64,000 bases of DNA from Mesorhizobium sp. DCY119 (GCF_003590645.1 NZ_CP031834.1:2976501-3040500); one strand, 5' to 3'; shown: positions 9,047 to 18,173, numbered from the stretch's first letter. Notes: generated from the sequence alone by a model not told the origin. Program-made: numbers and translations.

Positions 9047-10270
9047 ATGGACAGCGAAAGCGACGGGCAGGGAAAGCAGGCGGATGGCCAATATGTCATC
9101 CGCACCGTCGACAGTATCAACGCTTTTTCCCGCGATGAATGGGACAGGTTTTCAGGCGCCTCGCGCTGCGTATCCGAAAAGCCGTACAACCCTTTCGTTT
9201 CGTTCGATTTCCTGAACATTCTCGAAGAATCCGGTTGTGCCTCACGCCGCGCCGGTTGGCAGCCGCACCATCTGCGGCTCGAAGCGCCGGACGGGGCAGT
9301 TCTCGGGGCCGCCCCGTGCTACGTGAAATCGCACAGTCAGGGCGAATATGTCTTCGACCATGGCTGGGCCGATGCGTTCGAACGCGCCGGCGGGCAGTAC
9401 TACCCGAAACTGCAGGCATCCGTACCGTTTACGCCCGCGACCGGACCGCGACTGCTCGCGGCACAAGGGGTGAGTGCCGACGCGGCACGAGCCGCCCTCG
9501 CCTCTGGCCTGAAACTGCTGACCGACCGGCTCGGCGTTTCCTCGTCCCATGTCACCTTCGCGGAGCAGGATGACATGACCGCGCTCGAGAGCGCAGGCTT
9601 TCTTGCGCGCACCGACCAGCAGTTTCATTTCTTCAATGAGAACTTCTCGAACTACGACGATTTTCTCGCCACACTCGCTTCACGCAAGCGCAAGGCGATG
9701 AAGAAGGAACGCCGCGAGGCACTTGCAAACGACATCTCGATCGACTGGCTGACCGGCAGCGATCTCACCGAGCGCGCCTGGGACGATTTCTTTGCCTTCT
9801 ACATGGATACGGGTAGCCGCAAATGGGGCCGGCCCTATCTCAACCGGAAATTCTTCTCGCTGATTGGCGAGCGCATGCGTGACGATGTGCTGCTGGTCAT
9901 GGCCAAGCGAAACGGCCGCTACATCGCCGGCGCGATCAACTTCATCGGCTCGGACACGCTATTCGGACGCAACTGGGGCTGCATCGAGGACCATCCGTTC
10001 CTGCATTTCGAGGTCTGCTACCATCAGGCGATCGACTTCGCGATCCACAAGGGCCTGAAGGTGGTGGAAGCCGGCGCCCAGGGCGAGCACAAGCTGGCGC
10101 GCGGCTATCGGCCAGTGACGACCCACTCGGCCCACTACATCGCCCACCCCGGCTTGCGGAACGCCATCGCCGAGTATCTCGAGCGCGAACGCCGCGAGGT
10201 CGAGCGCATGAGCGAGTATCTCGAAGAGCACGGACCGTTCCGCAAGACCGACAACGATCCCGCCTCCTGA
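9047..10270 (+). CDS. FemAB/GNAT-like protein (DUF482 family)
   Basis: A 407-residue protein of the DUF482 group, annotated as GNAT-type N-acetyltransferase or peptidoglycan biosynthesis protein by distant similarity to FemAB aminoacyl transferases. Visible family segments are PYNPFVSFDFL near residue 50, YVFDHGWADAFERAGGQYYPKLQ near residue 105, SRKRKAMKKERREA in the middle and HFEVCYHQAIDFAI followed by GAQGEHKLARGY towards the end. It sits 47 bases after the GDPD gene. The substrate is unknown and a peptidoglycan role is not demonstrated. Confidence 0.85.
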   Translation: MDSESDGQGKQADGQYVIRTVDSINAFSRDEWDRFSGASRCVSEKPYNPFVSFDFLNILEESGCASRRAGWQPHHLRLEAPDGAVLGAAPCYVKSHSQGEYVFDHGWADAFERAGGQYYPKLQASVPFTPATGPRLLAAQGVSADAARAALASGLKLLTDRLGVSSSHVTFAEQDDMTALESAGFLARTDQQFHFFNENFSNYDDFLATLASRKRKAMKKERREALANDISIDWLTGSDLTERAWDDFFAFYMDTGSRKWGRPYLNRKFFSLIGERMRDDVLLVMAKRNGRYIAGAINFIGSDTLFGRNWGCIEDHPFLHFEVCYHQAIDFAIHKGLKVVEAGAQGEHKLARGYRPVTTHSAHYIAHPGLRNAIAEYLERERREVERMSEYLEEHGPFRKTDNDPAS

Positions 10271-10361
10271 AGCAATTTTCCTGCACTCCGTATCGCCGCC
10301 TTGATTGCAGGCCCTTCATCAAACGAATATGACCGCTCTATCGGATCACGAGAGGCAGATG

Positions 10362-10787
10362 ATGGCTTACGACGACAGCAACGTGTTCGCGAAAATCCTG
10401 CGTGGCGAGCTGCCGTCACATAAGCTCTACGAGGATGCGGATACATTCGCGCTGATGGACATCATGCCGCGCGGCGACGGTCATTGCCTTGTCATCCCGA
10501 AAAAGCCGTCGCGCAACATTCTCGATGTCGATCCCGACAGTCTCGCCGCCGTGATGCGCACGGTGCAGAAATTGTCGCGTGCGGTGATGAAGGCTTTTTC
10601 GGCCGACGGCGTTACCGTCCAGCAGTTCAACGAGACGGCGGGCGGTCAGGTGGTGTTCCATCTCCACGTCCACATCCTGCCCCGCTTCGAAGGCGTGGGT
10701 TTGAAGCCGCATACGGGCGCGATGGAGAAGCCTGAAATTCTGACTGCCAATGCCGAGAAGATACGCGCCGCCCTCGCCGACAGCTAA
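10362..10787 (+). CDS. HIT family nucleotide-binding protein
   Basis: Histidine-triad protein of the HINT/Fhit class, which hydrolyses nucleoside phosphoramidates or dinucleoside polyphosphates. The 141-residue protein carries the triad HLHVHIL near residue 98 and the N-terminal VFAKILRGELPSHKLYED. Two adjacent ATGs follow AGAGGC; the second gives the best spacing, and upstream in-frame ATGs lack a ribosome site. Its TAA stop overlaps the stop codon of the convergent azlD gene, so no room exists for a separate terminator. Confidence 0.92.
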   Translation: MAYDDSNVFAKILRGELPSHKLYEDADTFALMDIMPRGDGHCLVIPKKPSRNILDVDPDSLAAVMRTVQKLSRAVMKAFSADGVTVQQFNETAGGQVVFHLHVHILPRFEGVGLKPHTGAMEKPEILTANAEKIRAALADS

Positions 10788-11131
10788 AGCATGTAGAGCC
10801 CTGCCAGGAGGGCAAGCTCGGCTGCGATGATGCCGACAAGCACGCGCCGGCCGAGCAGCATGTAGGCAGCGAAACCGATAGCGGCCGCACCGATGCGCAA
10901 GCCGACAGGCGTGCCTGCCAACTCGCCGCTTGGAAAGATGATCAGATTGCCGATGACCGCTGCCACCAGCGCCGTGGCAACTGTGCGCACCAGAACAAGA
11001 ACGTCTGATTCTTCCGAGATACGGCCGCCGAAATAGACACCAAGAAAACGCCAGGCGTCCGTCGCCAGCCATCCGGCGACGAGGATGAACAGGAACGGCC
11101 ACCACCAGGCGTCTATCGACCCGAACGTCAT
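10784..11131 (-). CDS. azlD: AzlD family branched-chain amino acid exporter subunit
   Basis: Small membrane partner of AzlC; the pair (BrnFE in Corynebacterium) exports branched-chain amino acids and some analogues. The 115-residue product starts MTFGSIDAWWWPFLFILVAG and has four hydrophobic segments. Its ATG overlaps the azlC stop as ATGA, which indicates translational coupling. The longer open frame upstream reads through the end of azlC and is not used. The convergent HIT gene shares its stop region. Confidence 0.88.
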   Translation of the reverse strand: MTFGSIDAWWWPFLFILVAGWLATDAWRFLGVYFGGRISEESDVLVLVRTVATALVAAVIGNLIIFPSGELAGTPVGLRIGAAAIGFAAYMLLGRRVLVGIIAAELALLAGLYML

Positions 11132-11886
11132 CGGGCTGCCCTTTTCCGCGTCATATGATGGAAGATATACGCACCGCCGCCGCCGATGAGGCCGGCGAGA
11201 AGCAGGTCGAAGCCCGGCCAAATCAAGTGGAAGGCCGGTCCAAGCACCAAACCCAGAACCATCGCGACGTGCCCTGCCCGCTCGCGCGCCGAGCCCCAGA
11301 GGGACATGAGAAAATACATCGGCGTGAGCAGGAAAAGGGCAGCCGCGACCGCCGGCGGCAGGCTGTCGGCCAGCAGGAAGACGACCGCCACCACGATCAT
11401 GTTGAACAAGACCAGGGTCGGCCCCAATCCAGCATAATAGCTGGTACGCATTTCACGCGGGATACCGCCAAGCCGCTCCATCGCCAGAACCCAGGAGGTT
11501 ACGGCGACGAAATGGGACAGGAAATAAAGAAACCACTTCGATGTGCGAGGGCCCTTCAATTCCGGCACAAGCGCCACGACCATCGGCATAAGGCGAACCG
11601 AAGACAGCGCGACGGCAAAGGCTGCTGCCGGCAGCGAAGCACCCGATAGAATGCCGCCGATAAGAACGACGTTGGCCGGCAGCGCCCAGACAGTACCGGT
11701 CATGAAAACGGTCTGAACCAGCGTCAGTCCCGCTTCCTTTGCCAATCCGGCAAAGCCGATATGGGCGCTGGCAAGGAGCACGCCCGGAACGGAGAAAGCA
11801 GCCCAGACGCCGCGCAGATACCAGACCAGGCGCCCGGCAGTGTCGGCGTCGGAATCGATGGAAATTGCGGTGGCTTCGTCGGACAT
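11128..11886 (-). CDS. azlC: AzlC family branched-chain amino acid exporter subunit
   Basis: Large membrane subunit of the AzlCD exporter. The 252-residue product begins MSDEATAISIDSDADTAGRL and has about six to eight hydrophobic segments. The family pattern FMTGTVWALPANVVLIGG, with the conserved SVRLMPMVVALVPEL in the first third, is visible. The start at 11886 avoids a 43-residue Arg/Ser-rich non-conserved extension. It is the first gene of a two-gene unit with azlD and is divergent from the VOC gene. Confidence 0.88.
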   Translation of the reverse strand: MSDEATAISIDSDADTAGRLVWYLRGVWAAFSVPGVLLASAHIGFAGLAKEAGLTLVQTVFMTGTVWALPANVVLIGGILSGASLPAAAFAVALSSVRLMPMVVALVPELKGPRTSKWFLYFLSHFVAVTSWVLAMERLGGIPREMRTSYYAGLGPTLVLFNMIVVAVVFLLADSLPPAVAAALFLLTPMYFLMSLWGSARERAGHVAMVLGLVLGPAFHLIWPGFDLLLAGLIGGGGAYIFHHMTRKRAAR

Positions 11887-12167
11887 CGCTTTGCCGCTTA
11901 GCACATGCAAAAAGCCGAGGCGACGTGAAATACGTGGGCCAGAACATGCCGGCCGACGCCGATCAGAGTGGCAGGAGATAGCAACAGACACGCCTGCTAT
12001 GCTTGAGCCGACCAATGTCCTGCGCTATTCTACCGACGTCGAAAAAGGCGGATCGGTGTGGTTAGCCCGGTCGTTTCCTGCGGGAAACTCTGTCTGGCGC
12101 TTGCGCCAAGTCCCATGACGTAGCTCTGTCGCATGGTGCGTCAGCGCAAACGTTAGGGATATGAACA
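11887..12167. other. Divergent intergenic region azlC / VOC gene
   Basis: This 281-base spacer contains no convincing gene. Two small perfect hairpins lie close together: GTTTCC-TGCG-GGAAAC at 12073-12088 and TGGCGC-TT-GCGCCA at 12095-12108. They sit between the two divergent starts and could be leader or operator elements, but neither is followed by a T-run. Confidence 0.3.
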
Positions 12168-12587
12168 ATGCAACAGCAAGTCTCGGTACTCACCCTGGGC
12201 GTCGCCGATCTGGCGCGGTCACGGCGCTTCTATGTCGAAGGTTTTGGCTGGCAGCCGATTTTCCAGAACGAGAATATCGTCTTCTACCAGATGAACGGTT
12301 TCGTGCTCGGAACCTGGCTGGAAACGTCGCTTTCCGCGGATATGGGGCGCCAGCTGGTCAAGCCGGGCGCCTTCGCCATGGGCCATAATGTTCCTGCCAG
12401 AAATGACGTCCAACCGACCATGGATCTTCTGGTCAAAGCCGGCGGTCGCCTGCTGAAAGCCCCGACCGAGCCGCCACATGGCGGCTTCACCGGCTATGTC
12501 ACCGATCCGGACGATCATGCCTGGGAAATCGCGTGGAACCCTGCCTGGGTTATCAGCCCGTCCGGCCTGGTCACCTTCGGCCTTTGA
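12168..12587 (+). CDS. VOC family protein (glyoxalase/bleomycin-resistance fold)
   Basis: A 139-residue protein of the vicinal-oxygen-chelate superfamily. The N-terminal VLTLGVADLARSRRFYVEGFGW is a classic betaalphabeta repeat start, and the C-terminal GYVTDPDDHAWEIAWNP contains the terminal metal-ligand Glu position. The metal-binding His common at the start of the first repeat is not obvious, so the exact chemistry is open. Likely single-gene transcription; the next gene, amtB, begins 272 bases later. Confidence 0.88.
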   Translation: MQQQVSVLTLGVADLARSRRFYVEGFGWQPIFQNENIVFYQMNGFVLGTWLETSLSADMGRQLVKPGAFAMGHNVPARNDVQPTMDLLVKAGGRLLKAPTEPPHGGFTGYVTDPDDHAWEIAWNPAWVISPSGLVTFGL

Positions 12588-12859
12588 GTAATAGAGCTAC
12601 CGGTCGCGCTCAAGCGCGGCCGGTTCCCTGCACCCATATCCTTTCAGATCAGAAGGTTGGATCATTTTCCTCCAGAGAAAAACATTTGCATTGCCTCTTT
12701 TTTTTGCATAGCGTGAAGCTGCCCGTTTTCAAAGCAGGGGGAGCATTGAAGCTGGGATATTCGCAGCATAGCGGACCGCCGAAGGCGGCATAATCAAAGG
12801 GAGAAAGTCCGGGAAGGTTGGGGAGGTGTCGTCACAACAACACCGAGGGGTAACAACTA

Positions 12860-14191
12860 ATGGAACCGGCAGAACTGCAAACCAAGATAGAGGCGCTGGA
12901 GGCGTCTCTGAAAATGGCCACGGCGGTCAACACGGAAGTATTCTACTGGTGGTGCACCGCCTTGATGCTTTCGATCCATGCGGGCTTTCTCGCTTATGAA
13001 ATGGGAGCTTCACGCGCCAAGAACGCGCTTGCTTCCGGCATCAAGAATCTCGTCGCCTTCGCCTTCCTGATACCGTTCTTCTATTTCGTCGGCTGGTTTA
13101 TCTACAACGCCTTCCCGACAGGCTTCACCATGTCGGAAGCCGGCGCCAACAACCTGCCCTGGTCGTCCGCCATGGGACCGAACCTTGCCGACAACGCAAC
13201 CGGCATCTTCTGGGCCGCATTCACGCTGTTTGCCGCAACCACAGCTTCCATCATGTCGGGCGCCGTCATCGAGCGCATCCGCATCTCCGGCTTCACGATC
13301 CTGGCGATCGCGCTGGGCTCGGTGGTGTGGATTCTCGGCGCGTCGTGGGGATGGCACCCGGAAGGCTGGCTCACCGCAAGCTGGGGTCTTCATGACATTG
13401 GCGCGGCGGGCTGCGTCCACATGGTCGCCGGCTTCTTCACACTCGGCGTGCTGATCAATCTCGGACCGCGCATCGGCCGCTTCAACGCCGACGGCAGCGT
13501 CAATGAGATCAACGGCCACAACATGCCGATGTCGCTGATCGGCCTGATGCTGATCGTCATGGGCTTCTTCGGCTTCCTTGGCGGCTGCATCATCTACACC
13601 GGCGACACCTGGATGACGATCTACAACACGCCGACAACGCTTTCGGCCTTCGCCTTCAACACGCTGATGGGCGTCGCCGGCGGCATGCTCGGCTGCTATC
13701 TCGTCACCCGCGATCCGTTCTGGATGATGTCCGGCGCGCTGGTCGGCGTCATCTCGTCGGCGCCGGGCCTCGATGTCTATTATCCGCCGCTCGCCTTCAT
13801 GATCAGTTTTGCCGGCGGCTGTGTCATCCCGAAACTCAACGAATTGCTGCTCACCAAGTTCAAGATCGACGATGCAGTCGGTGCGGTCGCCGTGCACGGC
13901 TTCGGCGGCGTCTGGGGCCTGGTGGCTTGCGGCATCTTCGCGTCGGGCTATCCGAATGCCGAAGGACCTGCCATCTCGTTCCTTGGACAGGTCCAGAGCA
14001 TGCTGGTGTTCGCCGTCCTCGGCTTCCTGCCGGGCTACGTGCTTTCCTATGTGCTCAAGATGTTCGGCCTGCTGCGCAGCAGCGAAGCCGCTGAGCTTGC
14101 CGGTCTCGACCTCGCCGAGGTTCCGGTGAAGGCCTATCCGGAATCGCGCATCCCCGCCTTCGGCGACGGCGCCCTCAGCCCTGCAGAATAA
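12860..14191 (+). CDS. Ammonium transporter (AmtB/Rh family)
   Basis: Trimeric inner-membrane ammonium channel. The 443-residue protein has about eleven membrane segments. The recruitment Asp and first pore His occur in HDIGAAGCVHMVAG (residue spacing as in E. coli Asp160/His168), and the second pore His in VAVHGFGGVWG. The N-terminus carries a soluble helix MEPAELQTKIEALEASLK before the first membrane helix, unlike classical AmtB, which begins with a signal peptide. No glnK lies beside it. A small membrane-protein gene follows and shares its terminator. I do not assign it to amtB itself rather than another Amt clade. Confidence 0.9.
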   Translation: MEPAELQTKIEALEASLKMATAVNTEVFYWWCTALMLSIHAGFLAYEMGASRAKNALASGIKNLVAFAFLIPFFYFVGWFIYNAFPTGFTMSEAGANNLPWSSAMGPNLADNATGIFWAAFTLFAATTASIMSGAVIERIRISGFTILAIALGSVVWILGASWGWHPEGWLTASWGLHDIGAAGCVHMVAGFFTLGVLINLGPRIGRFNADGSVNEINGHNMPMSLIGLMLIVMGFFGFLGGCIIYTGDTWMTIYNTPTTLSAFAFNTLMGVAGGMLGCYLVTRDPFWMMSGALVGVISSAPGLDVYYPPLAFMISFAGGCVIPKLNELLLTKFKIDDAVGAVAVHGFGGVWGLVACGIFASGYPNAEGPAISFLGQVQSMLVFAVLGFLPGYVLSYVLKMFGLLRSSEAAELAGLDLAEVPVKAYPESRIPAFGDGALSPAE

Positions 14192-14228
14192 TGAATGCAA
14201 TCAATGATATAAGCGGAGAAGTTTTATC

Positions 14229-14402
14229 ATGAACAGCGCACCGATCACCGCCTGGGAAGGCGCGGAGGCTTATTTCACCTTCGCCGACAAACCAGCCCTG
14301 CTCGTCGTCTTCTGTCTCGCTGCCCTTGCCACCTGCGTCTACACCATCGTCAGCATGGTCAAGCATGAGAACTCGAGCACGAAGAAACTGAGCGGCAAAT
14401 AA
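14229..14402 (+). CDS. 57-residue single-pass membrane protein downstream of the ammonium transporter
   Basis: Short gene not found by standard length cut-offs. It begins MNSAPITAWEGAEAYFTFAD, has one hydrophobic segment (ALLVVFCLAALATCVYTIV, residues 23-41) and a Lys/Ser-rich tail ending STKKLSGK. A GGAGAA ribosome site lies eight bases before the ATG. Third codon positions are overwhelmingly G or C, as in true genes here. It starts 37 bases after the transporter stop and is followed within 26 bases by a strong terminator, so it is very likely cotranscribed. Function is unknown; a small accessory subunit of the transporter is a reasonable guess. Confidence 0.8.
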   Translation: MNSAPITAWEGAEAYFTFADKPALLVVFCLAALATCVYTIVSMVKHENSSTKKLSGK

Positions 14403-14427
14403 GACGGCTCAATCGTCTGCCAAAAAG

Positions 14428-14458
14428 AAACCCGCCGGCTTTCGCCGGCGGGTTTTTC
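14428..14458. terminator. Bidirectional intrinsic terminator
   Basis: Perfect 12-bp stem AAACCCGCCGGC / GCCGGCGGGTTT (14428-14439 and 14444-14455) with a TTTC loop and T-run. The A-run on the other side (14422-14430) makes it work in both directions. It can end the ammonium-transporter transcript from the left and the clpSA transcript from the right. Confidence 0.9.
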
Positions 14459-14484
14459 GTTTCAGGACTTAGATGTCTGGCCGC

Positions 14485-16962
14485 TCAGCCCTTGCGCGGC
14501 AATTGCGGCACCAGGCTGCGCTTCGTCCCGTCCTTGCCCTTGGGCGGGGACTTCGGCTTCGGCGCCGCCGCCGGTTTCTTGGCGACTGCCTTCTTGGCGG
14601 CCGGCTTCTTTGCCGGAAGCTTCTTCGGCTCTTCCTTCTTCGGCTTGACCGGCAGTTCATCGGCAAGCGATTCGAGCTTCAGGCCGGTTTCGCCGGTCTC
14701 CTTCTTCTCGACCGTCACGCGGACGGTGCCACCCTTCTTGAGCTTGCCGAAGAGAACCTCGTCGGCCAACGGCTTCTTGATGTGCTCCTGGATGACACGG
14801 CCAAGCGGCCGGGCACCCATGCGCTCGTCATAGCCCTTCTCAGCAAGCCAGGCGATGGCATCCGGCGACAGGTCGAAGGTCACGCCACGCTCCGAAAGCT
14901 GGGCTTCCAGCTGCATGACGAACTTCTCGACCACCTTGTGCACGACTGGAACCGGCAGTGTACCGAACGGGATGATCGCGTCCAGACGGTTGCGGAATTC
15001 CGGCGTGAACAGCCGGTTGATCGCCTCAACATCATCGCCTTCGCGCTTGGTCGAGCCGAACCCGATCGCCGCGCGCTGCGCGTCCGATGCGCCCGCATTG
15101 GTCGTCATGATCAGGATGACATTGCGGAAGTCGATCTGCTTACCGTTGTGGTCGGTCAACTTGCCGTGATCCATGACCTGCAACAGGATGTTGAACAGGT
15201 CCGGATGCGCCTTTTCGACCTCGTCGAGCAGCAACACGCAATGCGGATGCTGGTCGACACCGTCGGTCAGCAGGCCACCCTGATCGAAGCCGACATAGCC
15301 GGGAGGCGCGCCGATCAGCCGCGAGACCGTGTGGCGTTCCATATATTCCGACATGTCGAAGCGGATCAGCTCGACGCCGAGCGACAGGGCCAGCTGCCGT
15401 GCGACTTCGGTCTTGCCGACGCCGGTCGGACCTGAGAACAGGTAGGAGCCGATCGGCTTTTCCGGTTCGCGCAGGCCGGCACGTGCCAGCTTGATCGCCG
15501 AAGACAGCGCGGTGATCGCCGTATCCTGACCGTAGACGACACGCCGCAGCTCGGTCTCGAGACCGGCCAGAACCTGCTCGTCATCGGCAGAAACGGTTTT
15601 CGGCGGAATGCGGGCCATCGTCGCGATGGTCGCTTCGATTTCCTTGATGCCGATCGTCTTCTTGCGCTTACCTTCGGGCAGAAGCATCTGCGAGGCGCCA
15701 GTCTCATCGATCACGTCGATCGCCTTGTCCGGCAGCTTCCGGTCGTTGATGTAGCGCGCCGAGAGCTCCACCGCAGCCTTGATGGCTTCGTTGGTGAACT
15801 TCACCTTGTGGAAGTCCTCATAATAGGGCTTCAGGCCCTTCATGATCTCGATCGCATCGTCGACCGTCGGCTCGTTCACGTCGATCTTCTGGAAGCGCCG
15901 CACCAAAGCGCGGTCCTTCTCGAAGAACTGGCGGAATTCCTTGTAGGTGGTCGAGCCAATGCAGCGTATCGCGCCGGAGGACAGCGCCGGCTTGAGCAGG
16001 TTCGATGCATCCATCGCGCCGCCCGAGGTGGCACCCGCCCCGATCACCGTATGGATTTCGTCGATGAACAGGACCGCACCCGGATACTCTTCGAGTTCCT
16101 TGACGACCTGCTTCAGCCGCTCCTCGAAATCACCGCGATAGCGGGTACCTGCAAGCAGGGTACCCATGTCGAGCGCAAAGATCGTGGCGTCAGCGAGCAC
16201 CGACGGCACATCGCCCTCGACAATGCGCTTGGCCAGCCCCTCGGCGATCGCCGTCTTGCCGACGCCGGGATCGCCGACGTAGAGCGGGTTGTTCTTCGAG
16301 CGGCGGCACAGCACCTGGATGGTGCGGTTGATCTCGGATTCACGACCGATCAGTGGATCAATCTTGCCGGCCCGCGCCTTCTTGTTGAGATCGACGCAAT
16401 AGGCAGTAAGCGCGTCCTGCTGCTTCTTCTTGCCGCCCTCCTCCTGGGCGTCGCCGCCACCGGAGGAGCCGCCGGACTGATCGTCCTCGGCACCGCGCGG
16501 CGTCCTGCTCTCACTGGCGCCAGGCCGCTTGGCTATCCCATGCGAGATGTAGTTGACCGCGTCGTAGCGGGTCATCTGCTGTTCCTGCAGGAAGTAGGCA
16601 GCGTGGCTCTCGCGCTCGGCAAAAATAGCGACAAGCACGTTCGCACCCGAAACCTCGTCGCGGCCCGAAGACTGGACGTGGATAACGGCGCGCTGAATGA
16701 CGCGCTGGAAACCGGCGGTAGGCTTCGAATCTTCGTCGTAGCCGGTGACCAGATTGTCGAGTTCAGTGTCTATGTAGGTGAGCACAGTGTGCTTCAGATC
16801 GTCGAGATCGACGTTGCAGGCACGCATTACGGCGGCCGCTTCGGCGTCATCGATCAGCGCCAGAAGCAGATGCTCAAGGGTTGCATATTCATGGTGGCGC
16901 TCATTGGCGAGTGTCAACGCCTGGTGCAGCGCCTTTTCCAGGCCTTGGGAGAAAGCCGGCAT
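14485..16962 (-). CDS. clpA: ATP-dependent Clp protease ATPase subunit ClpA
   Basis: AAA+ unfoldase that feeds substrates to ClpP, with ClpS delivering N-degron proteins. The 825-residue product has the N-domain ([13 protein letters not shown]), a first ATPase with Walker [10 protein letters not shown] and Walker [11 protein letters not shown], a second with GPTGVGKTE and [11 protein letters not shown], and an AAIGFG loop that contacts ClpP. It is longer than E. coli ClpA because of a Gly/Ser/Lys-rich linker near residue 160 and an Ala/Lys/Pro-rich tail after residue 770. clpS lies eight bases upstream. Confidence 0.97.
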   Translation of the reverse strand: MPAFSQGLEKALHQALTLANERHHEYATLEHLLLALIDDAEAAAVMRACNVDLDDLKHTVLTYIDTELDNLVTGYDEDSKPTAGFQRVIQRAVIHVQSSGRDEVSGANVLVAIFAERESHAAYFLQEQQMTRYDAVNYISHGIAKRPGASESRTPRGAEDDQSGGSSGGGDAQEEGGKKKQQDALTAYCVDLNKKARAGKIDPLIGRESEINRTIQVLCRRSKNNPLYVGDPGVGKTAIAEGLAKRIVEGDVPSVLADATIFALDMGTLLAGTRYRGDFEERLKQVVKELEEYPGAVLFIDEIHTVIGAGATSGGAMDASNLLKPALSSGAIRCIGSTTYKEFRQFFEKDRALVRRFQKIDVNEPTVDDAIEIMKGLKPYYEDFHKVKFTNEAIKAAVELSARYINDRKLPDKAIDVIDETGASQMLLPEGKRKKTIGIKEIEATIATMARIPPKTVSADDEQVLAGLETELRRVVYGQDTAITALSSAIKLARAGLREPEKPIGSYLFSGPTGVGKTEVARQLALSLGVELIRFDMSEYMERHTVSRLIGAPPGYVGFDQGGLLTDGVDQHPHCVLLLDEVEKAHPDLFNILLQVMDHGKLTDHNGKQIDFRNVILIMTTNAGASDAQRAAIGFGSTKREGDDVEAINRLFTPEFRNRLDAIIPFGTLPVPVVHKVVEKFVMQLEAQLSERGVTFDLSPDAIAWLAEKGYDERMGARPLGRVIQEHIKKPLADEVLFGKLKKGGTVRVTVEKKETGETGLKLESLADELPVKPKKEEPKKLPAKKPAAKKAVAKKPAAAPKPKSPPKGKDGTKRSLVPQLPRKG

Positions 16963-16970
16963 TCAGTACC

Positions 16971-17351
16971 TCATTTCTTCTCCATCACGCATTGCAGCGG
17001 ATGTTGATTCTGACGGGCAAAATCCATGACCTGGGACACTTTGGTCTCGGCCACTTCAAATGTATAGACCCCGCATTCACCGACGCCATGATTGTGAACA
17101 TGCAGCATGATGCGGGTAGCGGCTTCGCGATCCTTCTGGAAAAACCGTTCCAGAATATGGATGACGAATTCCATCGGCGTATAGTCGTCGTTGAGGATCA
17201 GAACCCGATAAAGGCTGGGCTTCTTTGTCTTGGTCTTCGTGCGCGTGATTACGGCTGTGCCTCGGCCGGGGCCATTGCCCCCGTCCTGGCCATTTTGCAT
17301 ATGCGCCACTCGCTTGGTCGTGGCATCCCCGCCGTTCGTCACTTGTACCAT
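16971..17351 (-). CDS. clpS: ATP-dependent Clp protease adapter ClpS
   Basis: Adapter that binds N-degron substrates and docks on the ClpA N-domain. The conserved core is [20 protein letters not shown], followed by the [14 protein letters not shown] and [13 protein letters not shown] segments. The start is uncertain: ATG at 17351 (126 residues) is chosen, a further ATG at 17300 would give 109 residues, and a GTG at 17399 would give 142. The N-terminal 50 residues are a variable, charged linker in this family. It is in an operon with clpA. Confidence 0.93.
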   Translation of the reverse strand: MVQVTNGGDATTKRVAHMQNGQDGGNGPGRGTAVITRTKTKTKKPSLYRVLILNDDYTPMEFVIHILERFFQKDREAATRIMLHVHNHGVGECGVYTFEVAETKVSQVMDFARQNQHPLQCVMEKK

Positions 17352-17495
17352 GCCTTTCGCGGGATCCTCACCCGAAGCTCGAATGTAGGTAGTCGACACC
17401 AGATTTTAAGCCCTTCTTTCTTGGTGACAATATGCTTGCTCGTTTCAGGGGCGACGATTTCAGTCAATCGTGATCGGATAACGAGCAAGAAGAAC

Positions 17496-17530
17496 GAAAA
17501 AACCCGGCTGCGCAAGGCAACCGGGTTTAT
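17496..17530 (-). terminator. Intrinsic terminator of the phasin gene
   Basis: On the minus strand, AAACCCGGTTGC pairs with GCAGCCGGGTTT (one G-T wobble) around a five-base loop, followed by TTTTTCG. It lies about 45 bases after the phasin stop codon. Confidence 0.8.
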
Positions 17531-17571
17531 GGCAGAGCGATGAGCTCCGCGAATAGGTCAATCGCGAAAAA

Positions 17572-17901
17572 TTACTTCGCCTTGGCAACGATCGATTCGA
17601 AAGGCTTGTAAGCCTCCTTGGCGAGATCGGCATAGAGTTCCCCGAGCTTGGTAGCCTCGGCAACAAAGCCTTCATAAGCCTGCTTGGCGTAGTCGGTCTG
17701 GATCTCGAGAGCCTTTTCCAGGGAACCCGACGACATCACTTTTTCAAGCGCAGCAGAACCACTCTCGAACGACTTCTTGGAATACTCGCCCGCTTCGGCA
17801 GCGATCGCCTGCGCGCTCTTGGAGACGGACGCAAAGCTCTTCAGGCTGTTGTCCATGAATTCCTTGCCGAATTTGCTCGTGTCTTCAAACGACTGCATCA
17901 T
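17572..17901 (-). CDS. Phasin family protein
   Basis: Amphipathic helical protein that coats polyhydroxyalkanoate granules. The 109-residue product starts MMQSFEDTSKFGKEFMDNSL and is Ala/Lys/Glu-rich, with the phasin_2 pattern SKSAQAIAAEAGEYSKKSFE, ALEIQTDYAKQAYEGFVAEATKLGELY and the C-terminal LAKEAYKPFE. The double ATG at 17901/17898 follows AAAGGGAA; the 28 residues upstream in the open frame are not phasin-like. It is a single gene with its own terminator and a tandem TTGTGCGATGC motif upstream. No PHA synthase is visible in this window. Confidence 0.92.
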   Translation of the reverse strand: MMQSFEDTSKFGKEFMDNSLKSFASVSKSAQAIAAEAGEYSKKSFESGSAALEKVMSSGSLEKALEIQTDYAKQAYEGFVAEATKLGELYADLAKEAYKPFESIVAKAK

Positions 17902-17941
17902 CTGCGCATTCCCTTTCGTTGTCGGTTGGTCTGGCGCTTTT

Positions 17942-17977
17942 TTGTGCGATGCCGCTAATTTATTGTGCGATGCACAA
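17942..17977 (-). promoter_or_regulatory. Tandem TTGTGCGATGC motifs upstream of the phasin gene
   Basis: TTGTGCGATGC occurs at 17942-17952 and again at 17963-17973, a start-to-start spacing of 21 bases, or two helical turns. The second copy is part of a 15-base dyad, TTGTGC-GAT-GCACAA (17963-17977). Placement 40-75 bases before the phasin start suggests a repressor operator. PhaR is the known PHA-responsive repressor of phasin genes in alphaproteobacteria; assigning it here is inference. Confidence 0.5.
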
Positions 17978-18070
17978 AAAGTCAATCAGCATTGCCCCAA
18001 CGGCAGGCAATTTGCGCGTCGTCGAAAGATAAATTTATCCTAAATCCAAAACAAAATGGTGAACGTTACG

Positions 18071-18093
18071 GTTACCATAAACGGATTGGTAAC
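18071..18093 (+). promoter_or_regulatory. Inverted repeat upstream of the carboxypeptidase gene
   Basis: GTTACCA (18071-18077) and TGGTAAC (18087-18093) form a 7-bp dyad with a nine-base spacer, about 80 bases before the start codon at 18174. A second perfect 12-base palindrome, GATAAATTTATC, lies at 18028-18039. Either could be an operator; no regulator is identified. Confidence 0.3.
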
Positions 18094-18173
18094 GCTGTGA
18101 CCCTACTGTGACCGGAAAGTGAGGCAGGAGCCTTTGCCGCCTCGGGTGCAACAAAAATCCAAAGGGTGTAACA

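Noticed and set aside
12680-12715. Possible sigma-54 promoter before the ammonium transporter
   Set aside because: TTGCCTC...TTGCA looks suggestive, but the GG and GC elements are not at the required ten-base spacing and the first is not GG.
13010-14200. 396-residue open frame on the minus strand
   Set aside because: Antisense shadow of the ammonium transporter, rich in Asp, His and Arg with no family.
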